This document shows, in pieces, positions 1 through 8,305 of a DNA stretch of 64,000 nt. The first letter of the stretch is position 1; the number at the start of each line of letters is the position of its first letter. Position numbers and translations under genes: made by a program. The notes under the pieces were generated by a model. That model was not told the DNA's origin and searched no databases. It worked only from the letters and a program-made list of their open reading frames with translations. The stretch comes from Microbacterium sp. 1S1 (GTDB taxonomy: Bacteria; Actinomycetota; Actinomycetes; Actinomycetales; Microbacteriaceae): contig NZ_CP043430.1 of assembly GCF_008271365.1 (NCBI RefSeq), positions 3,038,001 through 3,102,000 on the forward strand. The letters are read 5' to 3'.

Positions 1-250
1 CGTACCCCGGGTAGATGGCGTCGGCGCCGGATTCCATGGCGACGCGGATGATCTCGTCGACGTCGAGGTAGGCGCGGACGGGGTGGCCGCGCTCGCCGAT
101 CTCGTACGCCTCATCGGCCTTGAGTCGATGGACCGAGCCGCGGTCCTCGTGCGGGAAGACGGCGACGGTGCGCGCCCCCACCTCCACGGCCGCTCGGAAT
201 GCCCGGATCGCGATCTCGCCGCGATTCGCCACAAGGATCTTCTGGAACAT
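1..250 (-). CDS. pyc: Pyruvate carboxylase, N-terminal part (cut by window start)
   Basis: The reverse strand from the ATG at 250 reads MFQKILVANRGEIAIRAFRA and continues in frame to base 1, so about 83 residues are seen. The ILVANRGEIA.R motif is the start of a biotin carboxylase domain, and IYPGY at the window edge fits the ATP-grasp enzymes that carboxylate biotin. Pyruvate carboxylase starts with F.K.LVANRGEIA.RAFRA and uses this full-length layout, while acyl-CoA carboxylase alpha subunits usually read slightly differently, so Pyc is preferred. It would make oxaloacetate from pyruvate in the cytosol. The rest of the gene lies outside the window, so the carboxyltransferase and biotinyl domains cannot be checked. 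Confidence 0.8.
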   Translation of the reverse strand, partial: MFQKILVANRGEIAIRAFRAAVEVGARTVAVFPHEDRGSVHRLKADEAYEIGERGHPVRAYLDVDEIIRVAMESGADAIYPGY

Positions 251-333
251 GCACACCTCTGAGAGCTCGATGCACGGCCGAAGCACGCACATGGGGCGGG
301 GCTGAGTGTTCCCCCAGCCTAGGGGAAGGTAAC

Positions 334-1155
334 GTGGAGTCCGTGCACGTACTCAGCGTCAGCTCTCTCAAGGGGGGCGTCGGCAAGACGACCGTGACAC
401 TCGGGCTGGCCTCCGCGGCTTTCGCTCGGGGTGTCCGGACGCTCGTCGTCGACCTCGACCCGCAGTCCGATGTCTCCACCGGGATGGACATCCAGGTCGC
501 CGGACGACTCAACGTCGCCGATGTTCTGGCGAACCCGAAGGAGAAGACCGTCCGTCAGGCGATCACCTCCAGCGGTTGGGCGAAGGTCCACCCCGGCACC
601 ATCGACGTCCTGATCGGGAGCCCATCCGCCATCAACTTCGACGGCCCGCACCCGAGCGTCCGCGACGTGTGGAAGCTCGAGGAGGCTCTGGCGGCGGTCG
701 AGGCGGACTACGACCTCGTGCTCATCGACTGCGCCCCCTCGCTGAATGCGCTGACCCGGACCGCGTGGGCGGCCAGCGACCGCGTCATGGTCGTCACCGA
801 GCCGGGCCTCTTCTCGGTGGCCGCAGCCGACCGCGCCCTCCGCGCGATCGAGGAGATCCGTCGCGGCCTCTCCCCTCGCCTCCAGCCGCTGGGCATCGTC
901 GTCAACCGCGTGCGTCCGCAGTCGATCGAGCACCAGTTCCGCATCAAGGAACTGCGGGACATGTTCGGCCCCCTCGTCCTCTCCCCCCAGCTTCCCGAGC
1001 GCACGTCGCTGCAGCAGGCGCAGGGCGCGGCGAAGCCGCTGCACATCTGGCCCGGTGACTCCGCCCAGGAGCTCGCCGCCGACTTCGACCAGCTCCTGGA
1101 CCGGATCATCCGCACCGGACGCATCCCCGTCCCGGAGAACGGGCCGCAGAGCTGA
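334..1155 (+). CDS. ParA/MinD-family ATPase
   Basis: A 273-residue ParA-type ATPase. The deviant Walker A KGGVGKTT lies at about residues 13-20, followed by DLDPQSD (Walker A' region) and LIDCAPS (Walker B), all intact. The GTG at 334 is chosen because AGGGGAAGG stands 4 bases before it; the frame is open further upstream to 199 but without a ribosome site, and a second GTG at 343 is possible. No ParB or parS-like site lies beside it, so this is probably an orphan ParA of the kind found next to the FHA-MerR block rather than a plasmid partition gene. It converges with the MerR gene across a hairpin terminator. Cargo unknown. Confidence 0.85.
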   Translation: MESVHVLSVSSLKGGVGKTTVTLGLASAAFARGVRTLVVDLDPQSDVSTGMDIQVAGRLNVADVLANPKEKTVRQAITSSGWAKVHPGTIDVLIGSPSAINFDGPHPSVRDVWKLEEALAAVEADYDLVLIDCAPSLNALTRTAWAASDRVMVVTEPGLFSVAAADRALRAIEEIRRGLSPRLQPLGIVVNRVRPQSIEHQFRIKELRDMFGPLVLSPQLPERTSLQQAQGAAKPLHIWPGDSAQELAADFDQLLDRIIRTGRIPVPENGPQS

Positions 1156-1172
1156 CGCCACGGAACGACGAA

Positions 1173-1199
1173 ACGGCCATCCTCGTGGAGGGTGGCCGT
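1173..1199. terminator. Bidirectional hairpin terminator
   Basis: A 12-bp stem (ACGGCCATCCTC / GAGGGTGGCCGT, one T/G wobble on one strand) closes a 3-base loop between the convergent ParA and MerR genes. A-rich flank on the left and TCTT on the right suit termination on both strands. Confidence 0.75.
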
Positions 1200-1219
1200 T
1201 CTTCGTGGAGTGGGAGTCG

Positions 1220-1765
1220 TCAGGCGGTGCGCTTGGCGCGGCGCGCCGAGAGCTCGTCGACCGGATCCGGTGCAGTCGGGTCGAACGCGACGAGCGTCGA
1301 CTCCACCTCGCGGAGGACCTTTCCGACCGCGATGCCGAACACGCCCTGACCGCGGCTGACGAGGTCGATCACCTCGTCGTTGGACGTGCACAGGTAGACC
1401 GAGGCGCCGTCGCTCATGAGCGTCGTCCCCGCAAGGTCGCGGATACCGGCGCGGCGGAGCTCGTCCACCGCGGTACGGATCTGCTGCAGGGAGATGCCCG
1501 TGTCGAGCAGACTCTTCACGAGCTTGAGCACGAGGATGTCGCGGAAGCCGTAGAGGCGCTGCGACCCTGAACCGTTCGCGCCCCGCACCGTGGGCACGAC
1601 GAGCTCGGTGCGGGCCCAGTAGTCGAGCTGCCGATAGGTGATGCCGGCCGCACGGGCGGCCACTGCGCCCCGGTATCCGACCTCATCGTCCATCGCGGGC
1701 AGGCCGTCGGTGAAGAGGAGTTCGGTCACGAACCGCGGGTCGCCTGCGAGCTCATCCGCATTCAT
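1220..1765 (-). CDS. MerR-family transcriptional regulator
   Basis: A 181-residue protein with an N-terminal winged-helix MerR domain: VGYRGAVAARAAGITYRQLDYWAR at about residues 28-52 and the wing segment GSQRLYGFRDILVLK near 67-81. The C-terminal half (ASVYLCTSNDEVIDLVS) matches the conserved part of the second MerR gene found beside garA and ftsR in mycobacteria (Rv1830 type), a known arrangement in Actinobacteria. It has no cysteine-rich metal site, so a metal-sensing role is unlikely. It is the last gene of the FHA - FtsR - MerR series read leftward, with a 99-base gap after ftsR. The family is thought to act on cell-cycle or central metabolic genes; its ligand is not known. Confidence 0.85.
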   Translation of the reverse strand: MNADELAGDPRFVTELLFTDGLPAMDDEVGYRGAVAARAAGITYRQLDYWARTELVVPTVRGANGSGSQRLYGFRDILVLKLVKSLLDTGISLQQIRTAVDELRRAGIRDLAGTTLMSDGASVYLCTSNDEVIDLVSRGQGVFGIAVGKVLREVESTLVAFDPTAPDPVDELSARRAKRTA

Positions 1766-1864
1766 CTGAAATCCTCCCTGGAACGGTTATCTCCACGGTA
1801 GAGCAGGGTCCGGGCACCGGCAACGACATCCATGCGACGCCGAAGGTGTGTCGCAATCAGTTCG

Positions 1865-2551
1865 TTACGAAAGGATGCGCGTGAGCGCGTCCTTCACGAA
1901 CAGCGTCCGCACGTCGTCGATCCTCTTGGCCAGCTCAGGCGCCAGCTCGTTGGCCCGCGCCCGTGAGGCGGCGTCCGTCCGACGCAGCAGCGTCGACAGG
2001 GACGACTCGATGAGCGAGACCTCCCGCTCCGCTCCCTGCCGCAATGCCCGGAGGTGACGCGGCTCGATGCCGTGCCGGTCGAGAGCCACGAGCCCGCGCA
2101 GCAGCGCCACGGTGGACTCCGGATACGTCTCCTGTGCGGTGATGACGCCCGTGCTGATCGCGTCGTTGAGCAGCTGCGGTCCCGCTCCGGCGGCGGCCAG
2201 GAGCTCCTCCCGACGATAACGACGCGGCGCGGGCGCGATCGATGGCGGCGGTGCGAGGGCGGCGGTCTCCCCCGAAGCCTCCGCCTCGTCGAGCTGCTCG
2301 CGGATCACGCTGAGGGGAAGGTAGTGGTCCCGCTGCAGCGTGAGGCCCAGCCGCAGCCGCTCGATGTCGGCGGGTGAGAACTTCCGATAGCCGGACTCCG
2401 TACGCGAGGGCCGGACGATGCCCTGCACTTCGAGGAACCGCAGCTTGCTAGAGGTCAGGTCGGGGAACTCCGGAGTGAGGCGGGCGAGCACCTGACCGAT
2501 GCTCAGCAGGCCCGCGGACGACGAGCGTTCGCGGGCGGGAGTCGCCGCCAT
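1865..2551 (-). CDS. ftsR: MerR-family regulator FtsR
   Basis: A 228-residue MerR protein. Residues 15-85 form the DNA-binding domain (LLSIGQVLARLTPEFPD, then SKLRFLEVQGIVRPSRT and YRKFSPADIERL). The long first helix with TPEFPDLT and the position next to an FHA gene are typical of FtsR, which in corynebacteria activates ftsZ (family knowledge). The C-terminal 100 residues are helical and charged, and could dimerise. The ATG overlaps the FHA stop by one base (TGATG), so the two are translationally coupled. The annotation is strong at family level; the target genes in this organism are inferred. Confidence 0.85.
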   Translation of the reverse strand: MAATPARERSSSAGLLSIGQVLARLTPEFPDLTSSKLRFLEVQGIVRPSRTESGYRKFSPADIERLRLGLTLQRDHYLPLSVIREQLDEAEASGETAALAPPPSIAPAPRRYRREELLAAAGAGPQLLNDAISTGVITAQETYPESTVALLRGLVALDRHGIEPRHLRALRQGAEREVSLIESSLSTLLRRTDAASRARANELAPELAKRIDDVRTLFVKDALTRILS

Positions 2552-3036
2552 CAGGCGTTCGCCGCTGTGCGATCGAGCGGTGACGCGAAGAAGTTCAGCC
2601 GGAACTTGCCGACGCGCAGTTCGGAGCCGTCCACCAGGGGGCTGCGGTCGACGCGCTCCCCGTTCACATAGGTGCCGTTGAGGGAGCGCTGGTCGATGAT
2701 CTCGAACGTCGTTCCGGTCCGGGTGATCTCCGCGTGACGGCGCGACACCGTGACATCGTCGAAGAAGATGTCGGCCTCGGGATGACGACCGACCGTCGTG
2801 ACGTCGGTGTCCAGCAGGTAGCGGGCGCCGGCGAGCGCACCGGAACGGACGAGCAGCAGCGCGGAGCCCGAGGGCAACGCCGCGATGGCCGACTGCTCGA
2901 CATCGGTCAACTCCACGCCGAACGGCACGAAGGACAGATCGGAATCGTGCCCGAACGTCTGCGTCACATCGTGTCTCGGCTCGCCGGAGCGATGGATGGC
3001 GGCTTCACCGGCCGGTCGGCTGTCGCTGTCTGTCAC
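2551..3036 (-). CDS. garA: FHA-domain protein, GarA/OdhI type
   Basis: A 161-residue protein with one forkhead-associated domain covering about residues 55-150. The phosphothreonine pocket residues are present: GRHPEADI, SRRHAEI and SLNGTYVNGE. Homologues (GarA in mycobacteria, OdhI in corynebacteria) bind and inhibit 2-oxoglutarate dehydrogenase when unphosphorylated and are phosphorylated on a threonine pair near the N terminus. Here the corresponding stretch reads DVTQTFGHD around residues 24-32, which keeps two threonines but not the usual ETTSVF sequence. GTG start at 3036 with GGAGGG seven bases upstream. It heads the operon with ftsR and the second merR. Confidence 0.8.
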   Translation of the reverse strand: MTDSDSRPAGEAAIHRSGEPRHDVTQTFGHDSDLSFVPFGVELTDVEQSAIAALPSGSALLLVRSGALAGARYLLDTDVTTVGRHPEADIFFDDVTVSRRHAEITRTGTTFEIIDQRSLNGTYVNGERVDRSPLVDGSELRVGKFRLNFFASPLDRTAANA

Positions 3037-3136
3037 TGTGCCCTCCTGACTGTCCAGACTATCCGATCCGGAGGGCCGCGCGGGAGGCGGCTTTCGTACT
3101 CAGCGGCCACATACTGACGATTCATAGGGTGGAGCC

Positions 3137-3793
3137 GTGAAGACCAAAGCCCAGCGCCGTCCCGTCGCCCCGATCGTCCTCGCGGCCAGCCTCCTCGCCG
3201 CCTTCCTCGTGTTCTTCTCCCCGCTGTCCGCATCCGCCCACGACGCGCTCCTGTCGTCGTCGCCCGCGGCCGACAGCACGGTGGAGACACTCCCCTCCTC
3301 ACTCACGCTCACCTTCAACGCCCAGCTGATCGACGGCGAGCGTGCGACAGAACTCGTCGTCACCGATCCGACCGGCGCCTCGGTGATCGACGGGTCCCCC
3401 TCCGTCGAGGGGGCCATCGTGACCCAGCCGCTGCGCGGCTCGGGCCCGGCGGGCGAGTACCGCGTGGTGTGGAAGGTCGTCTCGAGCGATGGTCACCCGA
3501 CCTCCGGTGAGTTCTCCTTCACCGTCACGGTCGGCGACGAGGAGGCGACGACGGAGGAGCCCAGCGCCGTCCCGACGACGGCCGCCCCGACGGCGGAGCA
3601 GACCGCGACTCCCGAGGCCACCCCGACCAGCGGGTCGGAGAGCGAGGACGGCAGCACCGAGGCCGCGCCGGCCTGGGTCTGGGTGATCGCGATCGTCGTC
3701 GCGCTCCTCGTGCTGGGCGTCGTCGTCTGGCTGGTCCTGCGCAGTCGACGAGGAGGCGCCGGCCCCGGTTCCGGCACCCCCTCGGAGCGATAG
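3137..3793 (+). CDS. CopC-domain copper resistance protein, membrane-anchored
   Basis: A 218-residue exported protein. Residues 1-34 are a signal peptide (basic start, hydrophobic core, SASA cleavage site), so mature H35 becomes the N-terminal residue, the usual Cu(II) ligand of CopC. The CopC/YcnJ beta-sandwich spans about 35-130 and has the second conserved histidine in SSDGHPTSGEF. A Thr/Pro/Glu-rich linker follows (about 135-175), then one transmembrane helix (WVWVIAIVVALLVLGVVVWL) and a short basic tail. It probably binds copper on the outer face of the membrane. No CopD gene is next to it. lpdA follows after 9 bases. Confidence 0.85.
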   Translation: MKTKAQRRPVAPIVLAASLLAAFLVFFSPLSASAHDALLSSSPAADSTVETLPSSLTLTFNAQLIDGERATELVVTDPTGASVIDGSPSVEGAIVTQPLRGSGPAGEYRVVWKVVSSDGHPTSGEFSFTVTVGDEEATTEEPSAVPTTAAPTAEQTATPEATPTSGSESEDGSTEAAPAWVWVIAIVVALLVLGVVVWLVLRSRRGGAGPGSGTPSER

Positions 3794-3802
3794 GCTTAAG
3801 GC

Positions 3803-5200
3803 ATGCCACACTACGACGTCGTCATCCTTGGTGCAGGTCCTGGCGGATACGTCGCTGCGGTTCGCAGCGCGCAGCTCGGTCTGTCCACCGCCATCATCGA
3901 GGAGAAGTACTGGGGTGGTGTCTGCCTCAACGTCGGCTGCATCCCTTCCAAGGCGCTTCTGAAGAACGCGGAGATCGCGCACACGCTGAACCACAAGGCC
4001 GACTTCTTCGGCATCTCCGGAGAGTTCACGATCGACTACGGCAAGGCGTTCGACCGCAGCCGCGTGGTCGCGGACGGCCGGGTCAAGGGCATCCACTTCC
4101 TCATGAAGAAGAACAAGGTGACCGAGTACGACGGCCGCGGCACCTTCACGGGCCCGAAGGCGATCTCCGTCGCGAAGTCGGACGGCTCCACCGAGGAGGT
4201 CACCTTCGACAACGTGATCATCGCGACCGGCTCCAAGGTCCGCCTGCTCCCCGGCGTGCAGCTCAGCGACAACGTCGTGACCTATGAGGAGCAGATCCTC
4301 TCCCGTGAGCTGCCGAAGTCGATCGTCATCGTCGGCGCCGGCGCCATCGGCATGGAGTTCGCGTACGTCATGACGAACTACGGCGTCAAGGTCACGATCA
4401 TCGAGTTCCTCGACCGGGCCCTCCCCAACGAGGACGCCGACGTGTCGAAGGAGATCACCAAGCAGTACAAGAACTACGGCGTCGACATCCTCACCTCCAC
4501 GAAGGTCGAGTCGGTCGTCGACAACGGCTCCTCGGTGACCGTCTCCTACACCGGCAAGGACGGCCAGCAGGCGTCGATCGAGGCCGACAAGGTGCTCATG
4601 TCGGTCGGGTTCGCCCCGAACGTCGAGGGCTTCGGGCTCGAGAAGACGGGCGTGAAGCTCACCGAGCGCGGTGCGATCGACATCGACGACCACATGCGCA
4701 CGAACGTCGAGGGCATCTACGCCATCGGTGACGTCACCGCCAAGCTGCAGCTCGCGCACGTGGCCGAGGCGCAGGGCGTCGTGGCCGCCGAGACCATCGG
4801 CGGTGCCGAGACCATGACGCTGGGCGACTACCGGATGATGCCGCGGGCGACCTTCTGCTCGCCGCAGGTGGCGTCCTTCGGTCTCACCGAGCAGCAGGCG
4901 AAGGACGAGGGCCGCGAGATCAAGGTCGCGACCTTCCCGTTCATGGCCAACGGCAAGGCGCACGGCCTCGGCGAGCCGGTCGGCTTCGTCAAGCTCATCG
5001 CCGACGCCGAGCACCTGGAGCTCATCGGCGCGCACATGATCGGCCCCGACGTCTCGGAGCTGCTGCCGGAGCTCACGCTGGCGCAGAAGTGGGACCTCAC
5101 GGCTCTCGAGCTGGCTCGCAACGTCCACACGCACCCGACGCTGTCGGAGGCGCTGCAGGAGGGCTTCCACGGCCTCGCCGGCCACATGATCAACTTCTGA
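3803..5200 (+). CDS. lpdA: Dihydrolipoyl dehydrogenase (E3)
   Basis: A 465-residue flavoprotein of normal length. FAD-binding GAGPGG is at 11-16, the redox-active disulfide [13 protein letters not shown] gives C41 and C46, the NAD-binding [10 protein letters not shown] lies near 179-188, and YAIGDV is the second FAD contact. The catalytic His-Glu pair is in HTHPTLSEA near the C terminus. It reoxidises lipoamide in the pyruvate and 2-oxoglutarate dehydrogenase complexes. No other subunit of those complexes is adjacent, which is usual in Actinobacteria. Its closeness to the GarA-type inhibitor gene may be coincidence. A strong hairpin follows the stop codon. Confidence 0.95.
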   Translation: MPHYDVVILGAGPGGYVAAVRSAQLGLSTAIIEEKYWGGVCLNVGCIPSKALLKNAEIAHTLNHKADFFGISGEFTIDYGKAFDRSRVVADGRVKGIHFLMKKNKVTEYDGRGTFTGPKAISVAKSDGSTEEVTFDNVIIATGSKVRLLPGVQLSDNVVTYEEQILSRELPKSIVIVGAGAIGMEFAYVMTNYGVKVTIIEFLDRALPNEDADVSKEITKQYKNYGVDILTSTKVESVVDNGSSVTVSYTGKDGQQASIEADKVLMSVGFAPNVEGFGLEKTGVKLTERGAIDIDDHMRTNVEGIYAIGDVTAKLQLAHVAEAQGVVAAETIGGAETMTLGDYRMMPRATFCSPQVASFGLTEQQAKDEGREIKVATFPFMANGKAHGLGEPVGFVKLIADAEHLELIGAHMIGPDVSELLPELTLAQKWDLTALELARNVHTHPTLSEALQEGFHGLAGHMINF

Positions 5201-5214
5201 TCCTTCACCTCGAC

Positions 5215-5250
5215 GAAGGCCCGGTTCCGCACATCGCGGACCGGGCCTTC
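5215..5250. terminator. Hairpin terminator after lpdA
   Basis: GAAGGCCCGGTTCCGC pairs with GCGGACCGGGCCTTC across an ACATC loop, about 15 bp with one bulged base. It separates the convergent lpdA and monooxygenase genes. No long T run on either side. Confidence 0.75.
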
Positions 5251-5255
5251 GCCCG

Positions 5256-6377
5256 TCAGAGGCCGCGCATGGTGATGAGGCCCGTCGTCCATCCGCTCAG
5301 CCCCGAGGAGCCGAGCAGACGAACCAGTCCCTCCCGAGCGGCGACGACCGGCGCGCTGGCCGGAGCGCCCATCGCCATGAAGAACGCGGAACGACGATGC
5401 GCCTTCCGCGCGCTCCGGCGGACCTCGCGGGCGAAGCCGTCCAGGACAGGGACGGCGCTGCGGTCGGTCCGGCGCAGCGCCGCCGCGAGCCGGACCGCAT
5501 CCGTCCAGCCGAGATTCATGCCCTGGCCGCCGATCGGGCTCACCTCGTGGGCAGCGTCGCCGAGCAGGACGATCCGCCCGCGATGCAGCCGCCGCGCCGC
5601 GTGTTGGGCGGCACGGAACGAGGACACCGGTGCCGCCGGGTCGACGATAACCCGCTCCCCCGTGCGTTGCGCGACGACATCGGCGAGCTCGGCAGCCGAG
5701 GCGACGGTCCGGCCCGGACTCTGCCGCACCACCCAGCGACGCCGGCCGCCCGGCAGCGGGAAGGATTCCACGAGACCGTCCGGTTCGAAGAACAACACCG
5801 CCCGGGTGTCGTCCGCCGGTGCATCCGCGTCGAGCATCGCGTAATCCGCGCTCCCGGACCTGGGAAGCCATCCGACGCCGAACGCGGCACGCAGCGGGCT
5901 CCGCACGCCGTCGGCGACCACCACCATCGAAGCGGTCTCCTCGCGCACCCCGTCAGGAGCATCGACCCGGACCCGCACGAACGGGCCCTCGTCGCGCACC
6001 GACCGGACGGTCGCTCCGAGGTCCAGGCCATCGGGTCGCAGCGATCCGAGGCGCCCGCGCAGCAGCTCCTCCGTCCGCGGCTGCGCGAGGGTGAGGATCG
6101 GACGGTCCGCGGTGAAGGTCAGTGACGCGAGTCGTCGTCCGCGGCTCCGGACCTCCCCGCCGGACAGCGGGAGCGCCTCGGAACGGACGTCGAGTCCCAC
6201 TCCCGCGGCGTCCAGGGCATCGAGCCCGGGCCGGTGGATACCGATCGCCCGTGTCCGCGTCCCCGGCTCGGCGCGACGCTCGCACACCCGCACTCGGCGG
6301 CCGTCCTGCGCCACGAGGCAGGCGAGGAGCAGGCCGACCGGTCCACCGCCGACTACGAGCACGTCATGATCGGCCAT
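5256..6377 (-). CDS. FAD-dependent aromatic-type monooxygenase, third gene of type III PKS operon
   Basis: A 373-residue class A flavin monooxygenase. The N terminus MADHDVLVVGGGPVG carries the GxGxxG FAD fold, VVADGVRSPLR near 150-160 is the DG motif, and GDAAHEVSPIGGQGMNLG near 275-292 is the second FAD/ribityl motif. It most likely hydroxylates the aromatic product of the adjacent polyketide synthase. The ATG at 6377 lies 14 bases inside the methyltransferase gene, which couples translation. The frame is open further upstream, but that part only shadows the methyltransferase. A related layout (PKS, methyltransferase, flavin hydroxylase) is known in Streptomyces srsABC phenolic-lipid loci; substrate here is inferred. 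Confidence 0.85.
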   Translation of the reverse strand: MADHDVLVVGGGPVGLLLACLVAQDGRRVRVCERRAEPGTRTRAIGIHRPGLDALDAAGVGLDVRSEALPLSGGEVRSRGRRLASLTFTADRPILTLAQPRTEELLRGRLGSLRPDGLDLGATVRSVRDEGPFVRVRVDAPDGVREETASMVVVADGVRSPLRAAFGVGWLPRSGSADYAMLDADAPADDTRAVLFFEPDGLVESFPLPGGRRRWVVRQSPGRTVASAAELADVVAQRTGERVIVDPAAPVSSFRAAQHAARRLHRGRIVLLGDAAHEVSPIGGQGMNLGWTDAVRLAAALRRTDRSAVPVLDGFAREVRRSARKAHRRSAFFMAMGAPASAPVVAAREGLVRLLGSSGLSGWTTGLITMRGL

Positions 6378-7089
6378 CCGCAGCCTCCCAGCGGACTTCG
6401 AGCCGCGCCGGCAGGTGCGACCGCACCTCCCAGCCGGACGGGACCGCCGCGGCGAGCTCGGACCGGGTGTAGGAGCGCCGGATGCTGAGGAGACCGTCGA
6501 CCCGGATGAAGGACCCCGCGAGGACGTTCCGCGCGAAGGGCCAGGTGCCCGCTGCGAAGGCGGTGTAGGCCAGACGGCTGCGGGCGATGTCGTGGTGGGA
6601 GACGAGTCCACGGGATCCGGCGAGGACCCGGGAGTCGTCGAGTACCGAGCGCAGCTCCGCGGAGCCGAGATGGTGGAGGACGTGGTTGGACAGCACCACG
6701 TCGTAGGCGTCACCCTCCGCCACGAGGTCGCTGGAGAAGGCGTGGCGGTACCGGATGCCCGCGCCGTCGTCGTGCGCGGAGGCCCAGCGGATCGCGCGCT
6801 CGTCGGCGTCGAGAGCCGTGATGTCCGCCTCGAGGCCGTCGCGACGCAACCGCCGCACCAGGTCGCGGCACAGATCTCCCCCGCCGGCGCCGATGTCCAG
6901 GACCCGCAGTCGGCCGCCCTCGGACGCGCGGGGACGGATGTCGTGACGGTAGAGGCGTCCCGGCCGGGAGACGACCGCGTTGACCATGCCGAAGCGCCGA
7001 TACGTGCGGCCGAGCGCTTCTTCGTCCGCGGCCGGGTCGTCCATGAGCTCGACGACATCCAGCGCGCGCGCCGAGAGGTCGACGCTCAC
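6364..7089 (-). CDS. Class I SAM-dependent methyltransferase
   Basis: A 241-residue methyltransferase with motif I RVLDIGAGGGDLCRDL near residues 62-77, an acidic LDADE at the end of strand 2 and VVLSNHVLHHL as motif IV. It starts with GTG at 7089, overlapping the PKS stop by 4 bases (GTGA), and its end overlaps the monooxygenase start. Context suggests O- or C-methylation of the polyketide product. It is a soluble Rossmann-fold enzyme, unlike the membrane ICMT-like SrsB of Streptomyces, so the tailoring step may differ. Function by family and operon position only. Confidence 0.85.
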   Translation of the reverse strand: MSVDLSARALDVVELMDDPAADEEALGRTYRRFGMVNAVVSRPGRLYRHDIRPRASEGGRLRVLDIGAGGGDLCRDLVRRLRRDGLEADITALDADERAIRWASAHDDGAGIRYRHAFSSDLVAEGDAYDVVLSNHVLHHLGSAELRSVLDDSRVLAGSRGLVSHHDIARSRLAYTAFAAGTWPFARNVLAGSFIRVDGLLSIRRSYTRSELAAAVPSGWEVRSHLPARLEVRWEAADGRS

Positions 7090-8243
7090 GAGGCGGCGGC
7101 GACCACGGTCAGCAGCGCGCTCTCGGCGGTGAGCCCCGGTCCGAAGGCCATCGCCGCCACGCGGTCGCCAGGGGCCGCGTTCTCCTGTTCCAGGATGCGC
7201 TTGAGCACGAACAGCACCGTCGCGCTGGACATGTTCCCGTTCTCCCGCAGCGTCTCCCGCGCGGGTCGCAGCTGGGCGTCACTCAGCGCCAGCCGCTCCT
7301 GCACGCGGTCGAGGATGCTCCGCCCGCCGGGGTGGATGGCCCAGTGGCGCACCCGGTCGCCCACCCGCCCCGCGGCGAAGGCCTCCGCCAGGCCGTCTTC
7401 CCGACCGTAGAGCGGCGCGAGGGCGCCGATGATCGACTCGCCGATGATCTGCGGCACGGCGGTCGAGAGGATCATCTCGAACCCGGAGTCGCCGATCGTC
7501 CACGCCATGTCGTCCACGCCCTCCGGAACGATCGCGGTGTGGAAGCCGTCGAGCCGGAGCGCGGGGACGGTCGTGGGAAGATCGCGCGCCGTGACGATCC
7601 CGGCGGCCGCTCCGTCCGCGAAGAGGGAGGACGCCACGATGGTGTCCGGGTCCTCCGACGAGCGCAGATGCAGGGTACACAGCTCCACGCTCACGACCAG
7701 GACGACCGCATTCTCATCGGCCGCACAGAACTGCCCGGCGGCGCGGAGCGCCGGCATGGAGGCGTAGCAGCCCATGAAGCCCAGGTGGTAGCGCTGCACG
7801 GCATCGGACAGCCCGAGCCCTCGCACGATCTCATATTCGGGGCCCGGGGCGTGGAAACCCGTGCAGGAGACGGTGATCACGTGCGTCACATCCGCCGGTG
7901 TCAGATCGGGATCGGCATCGAGGGCCCGCCGCGCCACTTCGACGAAGAGGCGGGAGGCCTCACGTGTGTAGATGTCGTTGCGCGCTTTGGTGCCGGGCGC
8001 GAGCAGCCGTCCGGAACCGCGGTCGAAGAAGACGGGGTCCGTCGTCTCCGAGTCGAGAGACAGCTCGCCGATCACGGTGTGCCGGGAGTCGATGCCAGAC
8101 ACGTTGAACGACGTCGCCACAATGCGTTGCGCGAGCCGTCCGAGTTCCGGCTGGGAAGCGAACACATCGCGCACCTGCTCCTGCACGAGGACGGTCTCGG
8201 GGACGATCGTCTGCAGCGATCGGAGCACGGGTGTTCGACTCAT
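7086..8243 (-). CDS. Type III polyketide synthase
   Basis: A 385-residue chalcone-synthase-fold enzyme. The catalytic triad is intact: Cys159 in LGFMGCYASMPALR, His304 in WAIHPGGRSIL and Asn337 in ENGNMSSAT. It condenses an acyl-CoA starter with malonyl-CoA units in the cytosol to make a pyrone or resorcinol-type product. The ATG at 8243 is preferred; an in-frame TTG at 8255 is closer to GGGGTGA and cannot be excluded. It is the first gene of a three-gene overlapping operon with the methyltransferase and the flavin monooxygenase. Similar PKS loci are reported as T3PKS clusters in Microbacterium genomes (family knowledge). The starter unit cannot be told from sequence alone. Confidence 0.9.
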   Translation of the reverse strand: MSRTPVLRSLQTIVPETVLVQEQVRDVFASQPELGRLAQRIVATSFNVSGIDSRHTVIGELSLDSETTDPVFFDRGSGRLLAPGTKARNDIYTREASRLFVEVARRALDADPDLTPADVTHVITVSCTGFHAPGPEYEIVRGLGLSDAVQRYHLGFMGCYASMPALRAAGQFCAADENAVVLVVSVELCTLHLRSSEDPDTIVASSLFADGAAAGIVTARDLPTTVPALRLDGFHTAIVPEGVDDMAWTIGDSGFEMILSTAVPQIIGESIIGALAPLYGREDGLAEAFAAGRVGDRVRHWAIHPGGRSILDRVQERLALSDAQLRPARETLRENGNMSSATVLFVLKRILEQENAAPGDRVAAMAFGPGLTAESALLTVVAAAS

Positions 8244-8305
8244 GTGGTCACTCAATCACCCCGGAAGAGCGTGCGGAAAGGGGTTGCGTCGGGACCTGTC
8301 GCCGC

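Noticed and set aside
3299..5185. 628-codon minus-strand frame opposite lpdA and copC
   Set aside because: Both plus-strand genes have diagnostic motifs; the mirror frame has none and no ribosome site.
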